Positions 1 to 8,770 are shown, numbered from the stretch's first letter. The stretch: DNA of 64,000 nucleotides from Gordonia sp. X0973 (GCF_013348785.1 NZ_CP054691.1:3472001-3536000), one strand, 5' to 3'. Notes: generated from the letters alone by a model not told the origin. Made by a program: numbers and translations.

Positions 1-145
1 ACGATCACTCGACTGGCCAGCCAGTGGCAGAAGGAAGCGGCCGCCTTCGACGACCGCGACATCACCAGCGATTATGTCTACCTCTGGGTCGACGGCATCC
101 ACCTCAAAGTCCGGCTCGAGCAGGAGAAGCTGTGTCTGCTGGTGA
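1..145 (+). pseudogene. IS256-family transposase, fragment 1 of 3
   Basis: Frame 1 reads continuously from the window edge and contains the IS256-type stretch YVYLWVDGIHLKVRLEQEK. The gene begins outside the window. It is broken at 145/146 by an IS21 element. The frame resumes after the 5-bp duplication with MIGVRADGRKELVAL at 2361 and, after a second interruption, ends at 22299. These three pieces are therefore one transposase gene (Mutator/IS256 DDE type) split by two later insertions. It cannot make a full transposase now. Confidence 0.9.
141..145. repeat. Target-site duplication GGTGA, left copy (right copy 2356-2360)
   Basis: GGTGA flanks both ends of the IS21 element. Removing the element plus one copy rejoins the IS256 reading frame (LCLLVM joins IGVRADG), which confirms the insertion point. 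Confidence 0.9.
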
Positions 146-210
146 TGTCAACGGCGGGTGAAATCTGACCCCCTATCGACGTCTGAAACCTGACCCCCTT
201 TGATGGTTGG

Positions 211-1011
211 TTACTGCTGTTCGCCCGGTTCGGGCGAAGTTGTGAGGAGCTCCCGTCGGGAGCGGGTCCGGTACGAGTCACCGCTGAGGGTGAGGACTTC
301 GGCGTGGTGCACGAGCCGGTCGATCATCGCTGCGGCGACGATGTCGTCGCCGAACACTTCGCCCCACCGGCCGAACGGCATGTTCGAGGTCACCAGGATC
401 GAGCCCTGCTCGTAACGGTGCGCGATCAACTGAAAGAACAGGTTCGCCTGATCGGCGTCGAACGGTAGGTAGCCGACCTCGTCGATGATCAACAACTTGT
501 AGCGGCGCAGCCGCTTCAACTCGTGCTCGAGGCGGCCGTCGGTGTGCGCGGCCTGCAGGCGAGCGGCCCACCCGGTCGCGGTGTCGAACGCGACCGGATA
601 TCCGGCATGGCACGCCTTGATGCCCAGCCCGATCCCCAGATGCGTCTTGCCGACTCCGGGCGGCCCGAGGAGCACGACGTTCTCGGCCTTGGCCACGAAC
701 GACATCGTCGTCAGATGCGCCAACACGTCTCGTCGCAGCGATGGCTGGTGATCGAGGTTGAAGTCCTCCAACGACTTGACCGCCGGGAAATGGGCGCCGG
801 CGATCCGCAACCTGGTGCCGGAGGCTTCACGGTCTGCGACCTGCCGTTGCAGGACCGCGGCCAGGTACTCCTCGTGCGACCAGCCCTCCTCGCGGGCTGT
901 GTCGGCCAGTTGTTCCCACACCCGGCCGATCGTCGGGGTCTTGAGGACCCGAGCCAGATACGCCAACGTCGAGGCCGTCGACGAACCGGCCGCAGATGCC
1001 GTCATGGTCAT
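211..1011 (-). CDS. istB: IS21 helper ATPase IstB
   Basis: This 266-residue AAA+ ATPase assists the IstA transposase in target selection and strand transfer. The Walker A motif GPPGVGKTHL lies near residue 116 and a Walker B-like LLIIDEVGYLP near residue 175. The C-terminal part has the family pattern TSNMPFGRWGEVFGDD and DRLVHHAEVL. It starts one base beyond the istA stop region, so the two genes are translationally coupled. The length is normal and no lesion is visible. It lies inside the complete IS21 element. Confidence 0.95.
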   Translation of the reverse strand: MTMTASAAGSSTASTLAYLARVLKTPTIGRVWEQLADTAREEGWSHEEYLAAVLQRQVADREASGTRLRIAGAHFPAVKSLEDFNLDHQPSLRRDVLAHLTTMSFVAKAENVVLLGPPGVGKTHLGIGLGIKACHAGYPVAFDTATGWAARLQAAHTDGRLEHELKRLRRYKLLIIDEVGYLPFDADQANLFFQLIAHRYEQGSILVTSNMPFGRWGEVFGDDIVAAAMIDRLVHHAEVLTLSGDSYRTRSRRELLTTSPEPGEQQ

Positions 1012-2285
1012 GATGCGATCACCTCGCGATGACCGGTCGTCGGGTTCGGGTCGAAGTCCACCCCGAACAGTTCGTCGTAGGAGGCGGTATCGCGCACCAG
1101 CGCGGGCTCGACCGGCACCAGCTTTCCCCGACGAGCCGCCTGGTACCTGGCCTTCTGGGCTTGCGCATAGTCATGACGCAGGACCTTCGCCGCGGCCACG
1201 TGCTCGTCGTCGGTGATCGTGCGCGCAGTGTCCCAACACCGCGAATGAGCACCGATGACCTGCCCCTGGCAGGAGATCACGACCTCGTCCATGCTCGCCG
1301 CGACGTCGACGAACCGGCCGATCGCTGACGGATGCGCCGAGTAATCGTTACCGTCGACCCGCACGTAGTAGTCACGACTCAAACGGACTCGCGAGGACAA
1401 GCCGACGTGCGGCGCCACCGGCGGCAACCCGGTCATCGCGGCCAGGTCCTCGTCGAGGAAGTCGATCGGTCGACCATGCAACGACCGCACCGTCCGCGCG
1501 TTCGCCTTCGGCAACCACAACCCAAGTTGGGAGTTGAAGTCCGCGGGTGAGGCGAATTCCCGACCCGGCAGGAACGAGGTCTCGAAATAGCCGTTGTTGC
1601 GTTCGGTCATCCCCTTGAACTCCGGGTCTCGGGGCGGCGCGAGCACGATCCTGGTGCCCAGAGTTCCGGCGAACATCTGCGCCGGCTCGGTGACTTTCCC
1701 GGTGCCGCCGATCGCTGATTCGCGGTCCCACACCAGCGTTTTCGAGACCTTCCCGATCGCCGATATCAACGCCCACATCCCGGCCAGGATGTCTCCGGCC
1801 TGCCGTGACGGGATCATCATCGCCGACAGAACCTTCGAAAACGTCAACGTCATCACCAGCACCGGGAGGATCTCGGCGTTGCCGAACCCGGTCGGGATCC
1901 GCGTCTCGGGGAACCACAAGTCCATCTGCGCCGACTCGCCGGGCTTGTGGACGATCCGATCGGCCGGGTCGATCCCGACGTACTCCGGGCGGATCTGCCG
2001 GATCCGGTCCTTCAAGATCGTCAACGAGTTCGTCCACTCGATCCGTTCGGCGATCACCGTTGCCGGCATCTTCGGATCCAATGTGAGTTGCTGACGGATC
2101 TGTGGCTCGACGGCGTCGACCAACGAGCCCTTCGACGGCCGCGTGTACTTCGGCGCCGCGTCCGACCGCAGCGCCGCGCGCACCGTGTTCCGCGAGTGCC
2201 CGGTCACCCGGACGATGGCCTTGATCGACAACCCCTCCGCCTTGTGCAGCCGACGGATCTCGGCCCAGTCTTCCACTGAAATCAT
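1008..2285 (-). CDS. istA: IS21 transposase IstA
   Basis: DDE-type transposase of the IS21 element. Starting at the ATG at 2285 gives MISVEDWAEIRRLHKAEG, directly behind a GGAGGG ribosome-binding sequence. An in-frame upstream extension to 2318 is possible but less likely. The N-terminus has the helix-turn-helix LSIKAIVRVTGHSRNTVRAAL. The rve catalytic core includes QMDLWFPE, LVWDRESAIG and a later Glu in PRDPEFKGMTERNNG. The C-terminal part carries the YYVRVDGNDYSAHP beta domain. About 425 residues, normal for this IS21 branch. Confidence 0.93.
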   Translation of the reverse strand: MISVEDWAEIRRLHKAEGLSIKAIVRVTGHSRNTVRAALRSDAAPKYTRPSKGSLVDAVEPQIRQQLTLDPKMPATVIAERIEWTNSLTILKDRIRQIRPEYVGIDPADRIVHKPGESAQMDLWFPETRIPTGFGNAEILPVLVMTLTFSKVLSAMMIPSRQAGDILAGMWALISAIGKVSKTLVWDRESAIGGTGKVTEPAQMFAGTLGTRIVLAPPRDPEFKGMTERNNGYFETSFLPGREFASPADFNSQLGLWLPKANARTVRSLHGRPIDFLDEDLAAMTGLPPVAPHVGLSSRVRLSRDYYVRVDGNDYSAHPSAIGRFVDVAASMDEVVISCQGQVIGAHSRCWDTARTITDDEHVAAAKVLRHDYAQAQKARYQAARRGKLVPVEPALVRDTASYDELFGVDFDPNPTTGHREVIAS

Positions 2286-2355
2286 CCCTCCAGAATGACG
2301 AGGGGGGTCAACTTTCACCCGTCGTCTGGGGGTCAGTATTCACGCGTCGTCGACA

Positions 2356-2945
2356 GGTGATGATCGGCGTGCGTGCCGACGGCCGTAAAGAGCTCGTCGC
2401 CCTGGCCGATGGGTACCGCGAATCCACCGAATCATGGGCCGATCTATTGCGGTCGTGCCGACGCCGCGGCATGGCGGCCCCGAACCTGGCCGTCGGGGAC
2501 GGGGCGCTGGGGTTCTGGGCTGCGCTGCGCGAGGTGTTCCCGGACACCCGAGAGCAGCGGTGCTGGTTTCATAAACAGGGCAATGTGCTTGCCGCACTGC
2601 CCAAGTCGGCCCATCCGAATGCGATCAAAGCGATGCAGGAGATCTACAACGCCGAGGACATCGGCTACGCCCGTAAGGCCATCGCCGCCTTCGAGAAGAC
2701 CTACGGGGCGAAGTATCCCAAAGCGGTCGCCAAGATCGTCGACGACGCTGATGTGCTGCTGGAGTTCTACCACTACCCGGCCGAGCACTGGACCCACCTG
2801 CGCACGACCAACCCGATCGAGTTGACCTTCGCCACCGTGCGGTTACGGACCAAGGTGACCAAGGGACCCGGCTCCCGAGCCGCGGGACTGGCGATGGCCT
2901 ACAAGCTCATCGAAGCCGCACAAGTGAAATGGCGAGCCGTCAACG
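2356..2945 (+). pseudogene. IS256-family transposase, fragment 2 of 3
   Basis: This continues fragment 1 in frame after removal of the IS21 element. The middle and C-terminal parts of an IS256 transposase are clear: VGDGALGFWAALREVFP, QRCWFHKQGNVLAALP, and the Glu-containing TTNPIELTFATVRLRT block. The frame is cut after AAQVKWRAVN at 2945 by an IS3-family element. Reading onward gives a nonsense tail from the IS3 end. The missing C-terminus lies at 22199-22299 on the far side of the composite transposon. Confidence 0.92.
2943..2945. repeat. 3-bp target duplication ACG of the composite transposon (partner 22196-22198)
   Basis: ACG immediately precedes the left IS3 copy and ACG immediately follows the right IS3 copy. 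Joining 2945 to 22199 restores the IS256 frame as ...WRAVN-APHVVALVRAG. A 3-bp repeat alone would be weak evidence; the restored reading frame makes it convincing. Confidence 0.88.
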
Positions 2946-2993
2946 TGAAGCGCCCTGGGTTCCGTTCCGAGTCTCAGCAAGGAGAATCGGAGT

Positions 2994-3305
2994 ATGCCCA
3001 AGAAGTTCAGTCCAGAGCTGCGTGAGCGTGCCGTGCGCATGGTCTACGACCGCCAAGCCCGCGAGGGCGGCCCTCGCGCAGCATCGATCCGTGCCGTCGC
3101 GCCGCAGCTCGGTGTCGGCACAGAGACGCTGCGGATCTGGTGCAATCGCTACGGCGCCACCGAGCCGGTCGGACCGGGAGAGCCGCTCGAGGAGGAGAAT
3201 CGCCGTCTCCGGCGGGAGCTCGCCGAGGCGCGACGTGCGAACGAGATCCTGAAGGCCGCCTCAGCGTTTTTCGCAGCGGAACTCGACCGCCCCACGACGA
3301 AATGA
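2994..3305 (+). CDS. IS3-family OrfA (helix-turn-helix, leucine zipper)
   Basis: This 103-residue protein is the DNA-binding part of the IS3 transposase. The N-terminal helix-turn-helix spans roughly residues 8-55 (SIRAVAPQLGVGTETLRIWCNRYG). A short coiled-coil follows (LEEENRRLRRELAEARRANEILK), as in IS3 OrfA proteins. The start has an AAGGAG site upstream. The stop overlaps the OrfB ATG (ATGA at 3302), so OrfB may arise by coupled re-initiation or by -1 frameshifting to an OrfAB fusion. The sequence alone does not decide between these. Confidence 0.93.
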   Translation: MPKKFSPELRERAVRMVYDRQAREGGPRAASIRAVAPQLGVGTETLRIWCNRYGATEPVGPGEPLEEENRRLRRELAEARRANEILKAASAFFAAELDRPTTK

Positions 3306-4216
3306 TCGCGTTCGTCGACATGCATCGCGAGAAGTTCGGGGTCGAGGCCATCTGCCGCATCCTCAGTGCGACAGAATGTGGGTTCATCACCTCCCGCGGA
3401 TACCGCGCTGCCAAGAACAGGCCGGCCTCCGCTCGCAGCGTTCGGGACGAGATGCTGGCGGAGGAGGTGCAGCGGATTCATCAGGCGAACTACAGCGTCT
3501 ATGGGGTCCGGAAGATGTGGCACGCAATGCGCCACGCAGGATGGAACGTCGGTCGCGACCAGATCGCGAGGCTGATGAAGATCGCCGGCCTGCAGGGCGT
3601 TCGCCGAGGTCGAAAGCCCGTCACCACCTGCTCCGCAGACGGAGATGACCAGCGCCCGGACCTCGTTGAACGGCGGTTCGTCGCGGATCGACCGCAGCAG
3701 CTTTGGGTCGCCGACATCACCTACGTCCGGATGCTCTCCGGGTTCTGCTACGTCGCATTCGTTACCGATGTCTTCAGTCGCAGAATTGTCGGCTGGGCGG
3801 TCGCGCCCACGCTCCACACGGAGTCTCTGCCATTGCTCGCACTGGAGCATGCACTGCAGTCCACCGGGGTGAGCAGGAACGAAAGCGGATTGATCCACCA
3901 TTCCGACAGGGGTAGTCAATACGTTTCGCTCGCCTATTCGGACGCTCTGCTCGCCGCGGGAGTTACGGCTTCAGTAGGTACCGTCGGCGATAGCTACGAT
4001 AACGCGCTGGCCGAGACAGTGAACGGCCTATACAAGGCGGAGTTGATCTACTCCAAGCGGATCTGGGAGTCAGTCAGCGAGGTTGAGCTCGCCACGATGG
4101 GCTGGGTCCACTGGTGGAACACCTCCCGGCTCCACGAAGCTCTCGGCTACCGCACCCCGGCGAACGTCGAAGCGACCTACACTCACACCACGACGACCGC
4201 GCCCGCGACCGTGTAA
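3302..4216 (+). CDS. IS3-family OrfB, DDE integrase-core transposase
   Basis: About 304 residues from the ATG at 3302; the open frame extends further upstream, which allows an OrfAB frameshift product. It has an HTH_21-type region (VYGVRKMWHAMRH) followed by the rve core with DDE residues in WVADITYVRM, HHSDRGSQYVS and an ETVNGLYKAELIY block. Length and motifs are complete. Compared with the right-hand copy it has Glu where that copy has Gly in the NVEATYTH tail. It is probably functional. Confidence 0.93.
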   Translation: MIAFVDMHREKFGVEAICRILSATECGFITSRGYRAAKNRPASARSVRDEMLAEEVQRIHQANYSVYGVRKMWHAMRHAGWNVGRDQIARLMKIAGLQGVRRGRKPVTTCSADGDDQRPDLVERRFVADRPQQLWVADITYVRMLSGFCYVAFVTDVFSRRIVGWAVAPTLHTESLPLLALEHALQSTGVSRNESGLIHHSDRGSQYVSLAYSDALLAAGVTASVGTVGDSYDNALAETVNGLYKAELIYSKRIWESVSEVELATMGWVHWWNTSRLHEALGYRTPANVEATYTHTTTTAPATV

Positions 4217-4243
4217 CCACGGAACGAAACCCAGGGCGCTTCA

Positions 4244-4704
4244 GGCTGGGGATCGCCGCAGTGCACGCCGGGCACAAAGTGCGGTACTTCACCGCCGCCG
4301 ACCTCGTGGAGACCCTGTATCGCGGACTGGCTGACAACACCGTCGGCAAAACCATCGACACCCTGCTACGCCAAGACCTGCTCATCCTCGACGAGATCGG
4401 ATTCGCCCCGCTCGACGACACCGGCACCCAACTGCTGTTCCGGCTCGTCGCCGGCGCCTACGAACGCCGCTCCCTCGCGATCGCCAGTCACTGGCCCTTC
4501 GAACAATGGGGACGATTCCTGCCCGAACACACCACCGCCGCCAGCATCCTCGACCGGCTCCTACACCACGCCACCATCGTCATCACCGACGGCGATTCCT
4601 ACCGCATGACACACCGAACGGAGGTACCACCCACCTAGAACATCCCGCACAGGGTGGGGACTTTTACCTGGCCACCAGCGGGGACATCAAACTGGCCGTT
4701 GACA
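4244..4704 (+). pseudogene. 3' remnant of a second IS21 element (truncated istB plus right end)
   Basis: The IstB reading frame begins abruptly at the IS3 boundary (LGIAAVHAGHKVRYFTAADL) and runs to a stop at 4638, with LLILDEIGFAPLDDTGTQLL and SILDRLLHHATIVITDGDSYR. The N-terminus and Walker A are missing. About 65 bp further on the element ends in an IS21-type ...GTTGACA (4704). The sequence then changes to the middle of another IS21 istA gene. This remnant was therefore itself inserted in an older IS21 copy before the IS3 event removed its left part. Confidence 0.82.
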
Positions 4705-5037
4705 GAGGCCCAGGGCTACCGCTCGTGCCAGAACATCCTCGCCCTGGGGAAGAGCGACAAACAACTCCTCGAGCGGGCTTGCGGGCAACTTGTCTCCGAA
4801 CAGACCCGACGGGCGATCTCCTACACCGCGGTCAAGCAACGCCTGGCGGCGCTGCGGGCCCAGGCCGCCGCACGACCGACCACCGCGGCGGAACCAGCGA
4901 CTGCTGCGTCGGTAGCGCCACCGGCGGGACAGCGCGACACCACCGGGGCGCATCTGGCCGGGCCCGAGCAGTTCAGCCTTTCTGCCTTGACCGGAGCCAC
5001 CGGAGCCGACTTGACGGATGAGGGAGGGGCCAAGTGA
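4705..5037 (+). pseudogene. C-terminal remnant of IS21 istA (third IS21 element)
   Basis: The frame downstream of the second IS21 end reads EAQGYRSCQNILALGKSDKQ, typical of the IstA C-terminus, then a low-complexity Ala/Thr tail, and stops at 5037. The N-terminal catalytic domain is absent. The stop overlaps the GTG start of the adjacent istB by four bases (GTGA), the normal IS21 arrangement. Confidence 0.82.
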
Positions 5038-5789
5038 TCGATCGTCACCTCACCGACGCGGACATGCCGTTGTTCACGCAGCTGCGTATGACCGCGTTCG
5101 GGCAGACCGTCATCGAGCTGGCCAACGATCCCGCCTGCGACGAGTGGACCTTCTCCCAGAAGATCTCCCACGCGCTGGATAAGGAGATCACGGCCAGACA
5201 GGAACGTCGGACCCAGAAACTACTCAAGGCCTCCAGAACGCCAAACCCTGATGCCTGCGTAGAAGAGATCCGTTATCTGGCTGACCGCAACCTCAATCGG
5301 GAGCTAATCGCACGGCTTTCCAGCTGTCAATGGATCGAGTCGACCCGCAATCTTGTCGTGCTCGGTCAGTCCAGCGTGGGCAAGACCTATGTGGCTCTGG
5401 CACTGCTCAATGCCGCGTGCCGAAAGTACTACAGCGCGAGGTTCTTCCGGCTCGACGATCTGGCCAACCGGCTCGCCGTGTTGGAACCGACCTCGCAGCG
5501 GCGGTTGGATTTCCTGACGGATCTGCACAACTGTGACCTGCTGGTCCTGGATGACTTCCTGACGACGCCGGTGGCTGCGCACACCGCGGCCGAGTTGCTC
5601 AACATCCTGGCCGCTCGTGAAGGTCGAGGTTCGACTCTGGTGACCTCGCAGTTCGATCCGCCGGACTGGTACAAGTCGCTCCAGGACGCGGTCATCGCCG
5701 AATCGATCCTCAACCGGATCGTCGCCGGCGCCGAGATCATCGCCCTGGACGGGCCGAACATGCGCCGACATCTGGCGGACAGCCGATAG
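5034..5789 (+). CDS. istB: IS21 helper ATPase IstB (third IS21 element)
   Basis: A full-length 251-residue IstB from a GTG start coupled to the istA remnant. It has a Walker A-like GQSSVGKTYVALALL near residue 107, in which the usual GxxGxGK is GQSSVGK, and a Walker B-like LLVLDDFLTTPV near residue 165. The C-terminus SILNRIVAGAEIIALDGPNMR fits this IstB branch. Because its transposase partner is truncated, it is probably an orphan helper. Its sequence is clearly distinct from the IstB at 211-1011, so the window samples three different IS21 lineages. Confidence 0.9.
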   Translation: MIDRHLTDADMPLFTQLRMTAFGQTVIELANDPACDEWTFSQKISHALDKEITARQERRTQKLLKASRTPNPDACVEEIRYLADRNLNRELIARLSSCQWIESTRNLVVLGQSSVGKTYVALALLNAACRKYYSARFFRLDDLANRLAVLEPTSQRRLDFLTDLHNCDLLVLDDFLTTPVAAHTAAELLNILAAREGRGSTLVTSQFDPPDWYKSLQDAVIAESILNRIVAGAEIIALDGPNMRRHLADSR

Positions 5790-5915
5790 TTGGGCGCCGC
5801 GGTCGGGCAAGCTAGTATTCTCAATATGACTCGCTGATCACTGTGCATGTTCGAGGCTGATCCGAAGTCCACCACTTCGCGCAGCCTTTTTTATACCAGC
5901 GGCGGGACGGGTAGG

Positions 5916-6917
5916 TTATTCGTGCCGAAATTCGCGTGGAGAGCGACCAGTCCACCGCTTGAAGGCGTGAGAGAAGTTGGCGAGGTCGCTGTATCCGAGA
6001 TCCGCAGCGATCTCACTCACCGACATCGATCGGTCGAGCAGCCGCAGCATCGCACGATCACGCAGGAATGATTCGCGCAACTCGCGAAAGGTGGTCCCCT
6101 CCTCGGACAGGCGCCGCTTGAGTGTGCTACGGGATATCGAGAGCTCGTGTGCGACCCAGTCGTTACTTCGTTTGCCGGGATCCTCCTCCAGGAGCCGTCG
6201 CACCTTCTCCGAGAAAGACGTGGTTCTGCTTCGCTGTTCGAGGGTTTGCTGCAGATCAACGATGGCGAGGCGATAGGCGACGGGATCGGAGAACCTACAT
6301 ACCTCGTTGAGGGTATCCGCGGGGACACGAAGGAATGACGTCGGAGCGTCGAAGTACAGGCGCCCAGCTAGGGCGTCCTCATGATTGGCCAGAAAGTTCG
6401 GCGCCGACCAGCTCAGATGGAGGGTGACGGTCGGCACATCGCCAGCGAGCATGTCAAGCAGGCGCAGGAGCGCCGACCCGCTGTACGCGACGACCAGGCA
6501 GTTCAGGGCCGGATCGCCTGTATGTGCGCTGAGCCCCACAGTAAGCCCCTCGTCTCTTGGGTGGAACTGTGGGCTGAGGGCCGTCGAGATCAAAGGCAGA
6601 TAGGTGAGCAGCTCGACGATCTCGGCTACCGAACCTGCACTGACCAGAGGAAAGCTCAACGGGCCAAAGGACGTCAACTGAGCCTGCTCGGCGAACGCGA
6701 AGCCGAGCGTAGTTGCCTGGTCGACATCGAGTGCGGGGTACACCTCGCGAAACCACCGTATCGGGGCCTGGATGTTCCGCTGGATCAACGTCGTCTCGTC
6801 GATTCCTTCGCGAGCCATGATGTTGCGAAGCCGCGCGACAGCGTCTGAGTCGAGTGCTTGGCTCTCGAGCAATTGCGCGAACATGAGTGGAGGCACACCC
6901 TCCTCGTTGAGGTTCAC
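5916..6917 (-). CDS. AraC-family regulator, probable activator of the CYP153 operon
   Basis: A 333-residue protein with an N-terminal Arabinose_bd-like sensor region (about residues 20-200) and a C-terminal AraC helix-turn-helix domain (about 230-332: VAHELSISRSTLKRRLSEEG and the second helix pair SVSEIAADLGYSDLANFSHAFKRW, here split for length). It is divergent from the ferredoxin gene, separated by 120 bp. AraC regulators occupy this position in known CYP153 alkane operons and respond to alkanes; that role here is inferred. The given start is a GTG; an internal ATG at 6884 (MFAQLL) is an alternative. Confidence 0.88.
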   Translation of the reverse strand: MNLNEEGVPPLMFAQLLESQALDSDAVARLRNIMAREGIDETTLIQRNIQAPIRWFREVYPALDVDQATTLGFAFAEQAQLTSFGPLSFPLVSAGSVAEIVELLTYLPLISTALSPQFHPRDEGLTVGLSAHTGDPALNCLVVAYSGSALLRLLDMLAGDVPTVTLHLSWSAPNFLANHEDALAGRLYFDAPTSFLRVPADTLNEVCRFSDPVAYRLAIVDLQQTLEQRSRTTSFSEKVRRLLEEDPGKRSNDWVAHELSISRSTLKRRLSEEGTTFRELRESFLRDRAMLRLLDRSMSVSEIAADLGYSDLANFSHAFKRWTGRSPREFRHE

Positions 6918-7037
6918 CCTGGTCCCCTTTGAGCCGAATTCACAAGTTTCTGACTCTGCCGAACATAGCCGCCGCGCTCGTCTTCGACAACACTTTGACC
7001 AAGTTCACATTGAAGACGACGTATCCAGGAGTTGGCT
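6918..7037. promoter_or_regulatory. Divergent promoter region between araC-type gene and CYP153 operon
   Basis: This 120-bp gap must hold the start signals for both directions. A TTCACA word occurs at 6939 and again at 7004 in the same orientation, which could be part of AraC half-sites. This is a weak pattern, offered as a candidate only. An AGGAG ribosome-binding site (7027-7031) precedes the ferredoxin ATG. Confidence 0.5.
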
Positions 7038-7358
7038 ATGGCAGTTGTCACCTTTGTCTCCCACGATGGCCAGAAGCACGAGGCGCCCATCGAGGAAGGG
7101 CAGTCGCTGATGCAGGTCGCGACCAACAACGCGGTGCCCGGCATCGACGGCGACTGCGGAGGCGAAGCCGCGTGCGGTACCTGTCATGTGATCGTCGATC
7201 CGCAATGGTCCGAGCAGGTCGGCCTCTCGGGTCCCGAGGAGGAGGAGATGCTCGCGATGAACCCCGAGCGCCAGCCGACCTCCCGGCTGTCCTGCCAGAT
7301 GGCGGCGTCGGCGGCGTGGGACGGCTTGATCGTCGAACTACCCGAATTCCAGATGTGA
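7038..7358 (+). CDS. [2Fe-2S] ferredoxin of the CYP153 system
   Basis: A 106-residue putidaredoxin/adrenodoxin-type ferredoxin that should pass electrons from the reductase at 8767 to the P450. Cluster ligands are visible as Cys40, Cys46 and Cys49 in DCGGEAACGTCH and Cys86 in RLSCQM. The start is the ATG at 7038, six bases after AGGAG; an upstream TTG in frame is less likely. It is the first gene of the operon and lies 23 bp before the CYP153 gene. Ferredoxin/P450/reductase sets are the standard class I arrangement for CYP153 alkane hydroxylases. Confidence 0.95.
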   Translation: MAVVTFVSHDGQKHEAPIEEGQSLMQVATNNAVPGIDGDCGGEAACGTCHVIVDPQWSEQVGLSGPEEEEMLAMNPERQPTSRLSCQMAASAAWDGLIVELPEFQM

Positions 7359-7381
7359 CGGCGAGAAACGGTTAAGACCTG

Positions 7382-8770
7382 ATGAAGATTCCTGAAGCAA
7401 TCACCGCCAAGGTTCAGTCGACCATCCCGATGGATCTGCAGATCCAGGGCGCGCATCTGTATGACAAGACCCGGCGATGGGTGACCGGGACGAACGGAGA
7501 GAAGCTCTTCGTCGAGAGTCCTATCCCGCCGGTCGAGGACGTCGAGCTCGCCGACATCGACCTCAGCAACCCTTTTCTCTATCGCCAGGGGCGCTGGCAG
7601 TCCTACTTCGAGCGCTTGCGCAACGAGGCGCCGGTCCACTACCAGCCCAACAGTGCGTTCGGTCCGTTCTGGTCTGTCACGCGGCATGCCGACATCGTGG
7701 CCGTGGACAAGAACCACGAGCTCTTCTCCGCCGAGCCGTTCATTGTCATCGGGGCCCCGCCTCGTTTCCTTGATATCGCGATGTTCATCGCGATGGATCC
7801 GCCACGCCACGACGCGCAGCGGGCCGCTGTCCAAGGCGTTGTTGCGCCGAAGAACCTGCGTGAGATGGAGGGGCTGATTCGATCGCGTGTGCAGGAGGTG
7901 CTGGACGACCTGCCCGTGGATCAGCCGTTCGACTGGGTGCAGAACGTCTCGATCGAGTTGACCGCTCGGATGCTTGCCACCCTTCTGGACTTCCCGTACG
8001 AGCAGCGTCGCAAGCTCGTCTACTGGTCAGATCTCGCGACGTCGCTGGAGCAAGCCAACGGCGGGCCCTCGGACAACGACGAGGTGTTCCCCGGCATGCG
8101 CGACATGGCGCGAGGTCTCAGCGCTCTCTGGCACGACAAGGCAGCGCGGATGGCTGCCGGGGAGGAACCCGGCTTCGATCTGATCACCATGTTGCAGAGC
8201 AACGAGAACACCAAGGACCTGATCGACCGCCCGATGGAATTCTTGGGCAACCTCGTGCTGCTGATCGTCGGAGGCAACGACACGACCCGCAACTCGATGA
8301 GCGGCGGTGTTCTTGCGCTGAACCGCTTCCCCGATCAGTTCGAGAAGCTGAAGGCAAACCCCGACCTGATCCCCAACATGGGCTCGGAGATCATCCGGTG
8401 GCAAACCCCGCTGGCTTATATGCGCCGGGTCGCCAAGGCCGACACCATTCTGAACGGGCAGTTCATCCGCAAGGGCGACAAAGTAGTGATGTGGTACGCC
8501 TCGGGCAACCGCGACGAGCGCGTGTTCGAACGGCCCGATGAGTTCATCATCGACCGGGCCAACGCCCGCAACCACATCTCCTTCGGCTTCGGCGTCCATC
8601 GTTGTATGGGCAACCGGCTGGCCGAGCTCCAGCTGCGGATCCTGTGGGAGGAGTTGCTTCCCCGTTTCGACAATATCGAGGTCGTCGGCGAGCCAGAGTA
8701 CGTGCAGTCCAATTTCGTGAGGGGCATCAGCAAGATGATGGTCCGCCTCACCCCGAAATCCAGCGCATGA
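7382..8770 (+). CDS. Cytochrome P450 CYP153 family, alkane terminal hydroxylase
   Basis: A 462-residue soluble P450. The family signature MDPPRHDAQRAAVQGVVAP and NSAFGPFWSVT are characteristic of CYP153, which hydroxylates medium-chain n-alkanes at the terminal carbon (established knowledge). The I-helix GGNDTTRNS is near residues 297-305, the ExxR pair EIIR at 336-339, and the haem loop FGFGVHRCMGNR places the thiolate at Cys408. Its stop overlaps the reductase ATG (ATGA). The chain-length range cannot be read from sequence by eye. Confidence 0.94.
   Translation: MKIPEAITAKVQSTIPMDLQIQGAHLYDKTRRWVTGTNGEKLFVESPIPPVEDVELADIDLSNPFLYRQGRWQSYFERLRNEAPVHYQPNSAFGPFWSVTRHADIVAVDKNHELFSAEPFIVIGAPPRFLDIAMFIAMDPPRHDAQRAAVQGVVAPKNLREMEGLIRSRVQEVLDDLPVDQPFDWVQNVSIELTARMLATLLDFPYEQRRKLVYWSDLATSLEQANGGPSDNDEVFPGMRDMARGLSALWHDKAARMAAGEEPGFDLITMLQSNENTKDLIDRPMEFLGNLVLLIVGGNDTTRNSMSGGVLALNRFPDQFEKLKANPDLIPNMGSEIIRWQTPLAYMRRVAKADTILNGQFIRKGDKVVMWYASGNRDERVFERPDEFIIDRANARNHISFGFGVHRCMGNRLAELQLRILWEELLPRFDNIEVVGEPEYVQSNFVRGISKMMVRLTPKSSA

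Larger units (their letters stand above)
146..2355 (-). mobile_element. IS21-family insertion sequence, complete (2210 bp)
   Basis: The ends are TG...CA as expected for IS21. The left end reads TGTCAACGGCGGGTGAA and the reverse complement of the right end reads TGTCGACGACGCGTGAA, followed in both by a CTGACCCCC block. The flanks carry the 5-bp direct repeat GGTGA (141-145 and 2356-2360). istA and istB are both on the minus strand and overlap slightly. The element looks intact and interrupts an IS256 transposase gene. Confidence 0.93.
2946..4243 (+). mobile_element. IS3-family element, left copy
   Basis: The terminal inverted repeats start TGAAGCGCCCTGGGTT, left end 2946 and right end 4243, differing at one of about 24 positions. 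Two overlapping reading frames, orfA and orfB, fill the element. Its right flank is a cut istB gene. There is no target duplication between its own two flanks, as expected for one end of a composite transposon. Confidence 0.93.

Noticed and set aside
2946..4243. Independent insertion of the left IS3 copy
   Set aside because: Its own flanks (ACG left, GGC right) do not match, whereas outer flanks of the two copies do. The composite-transposon reading is better.
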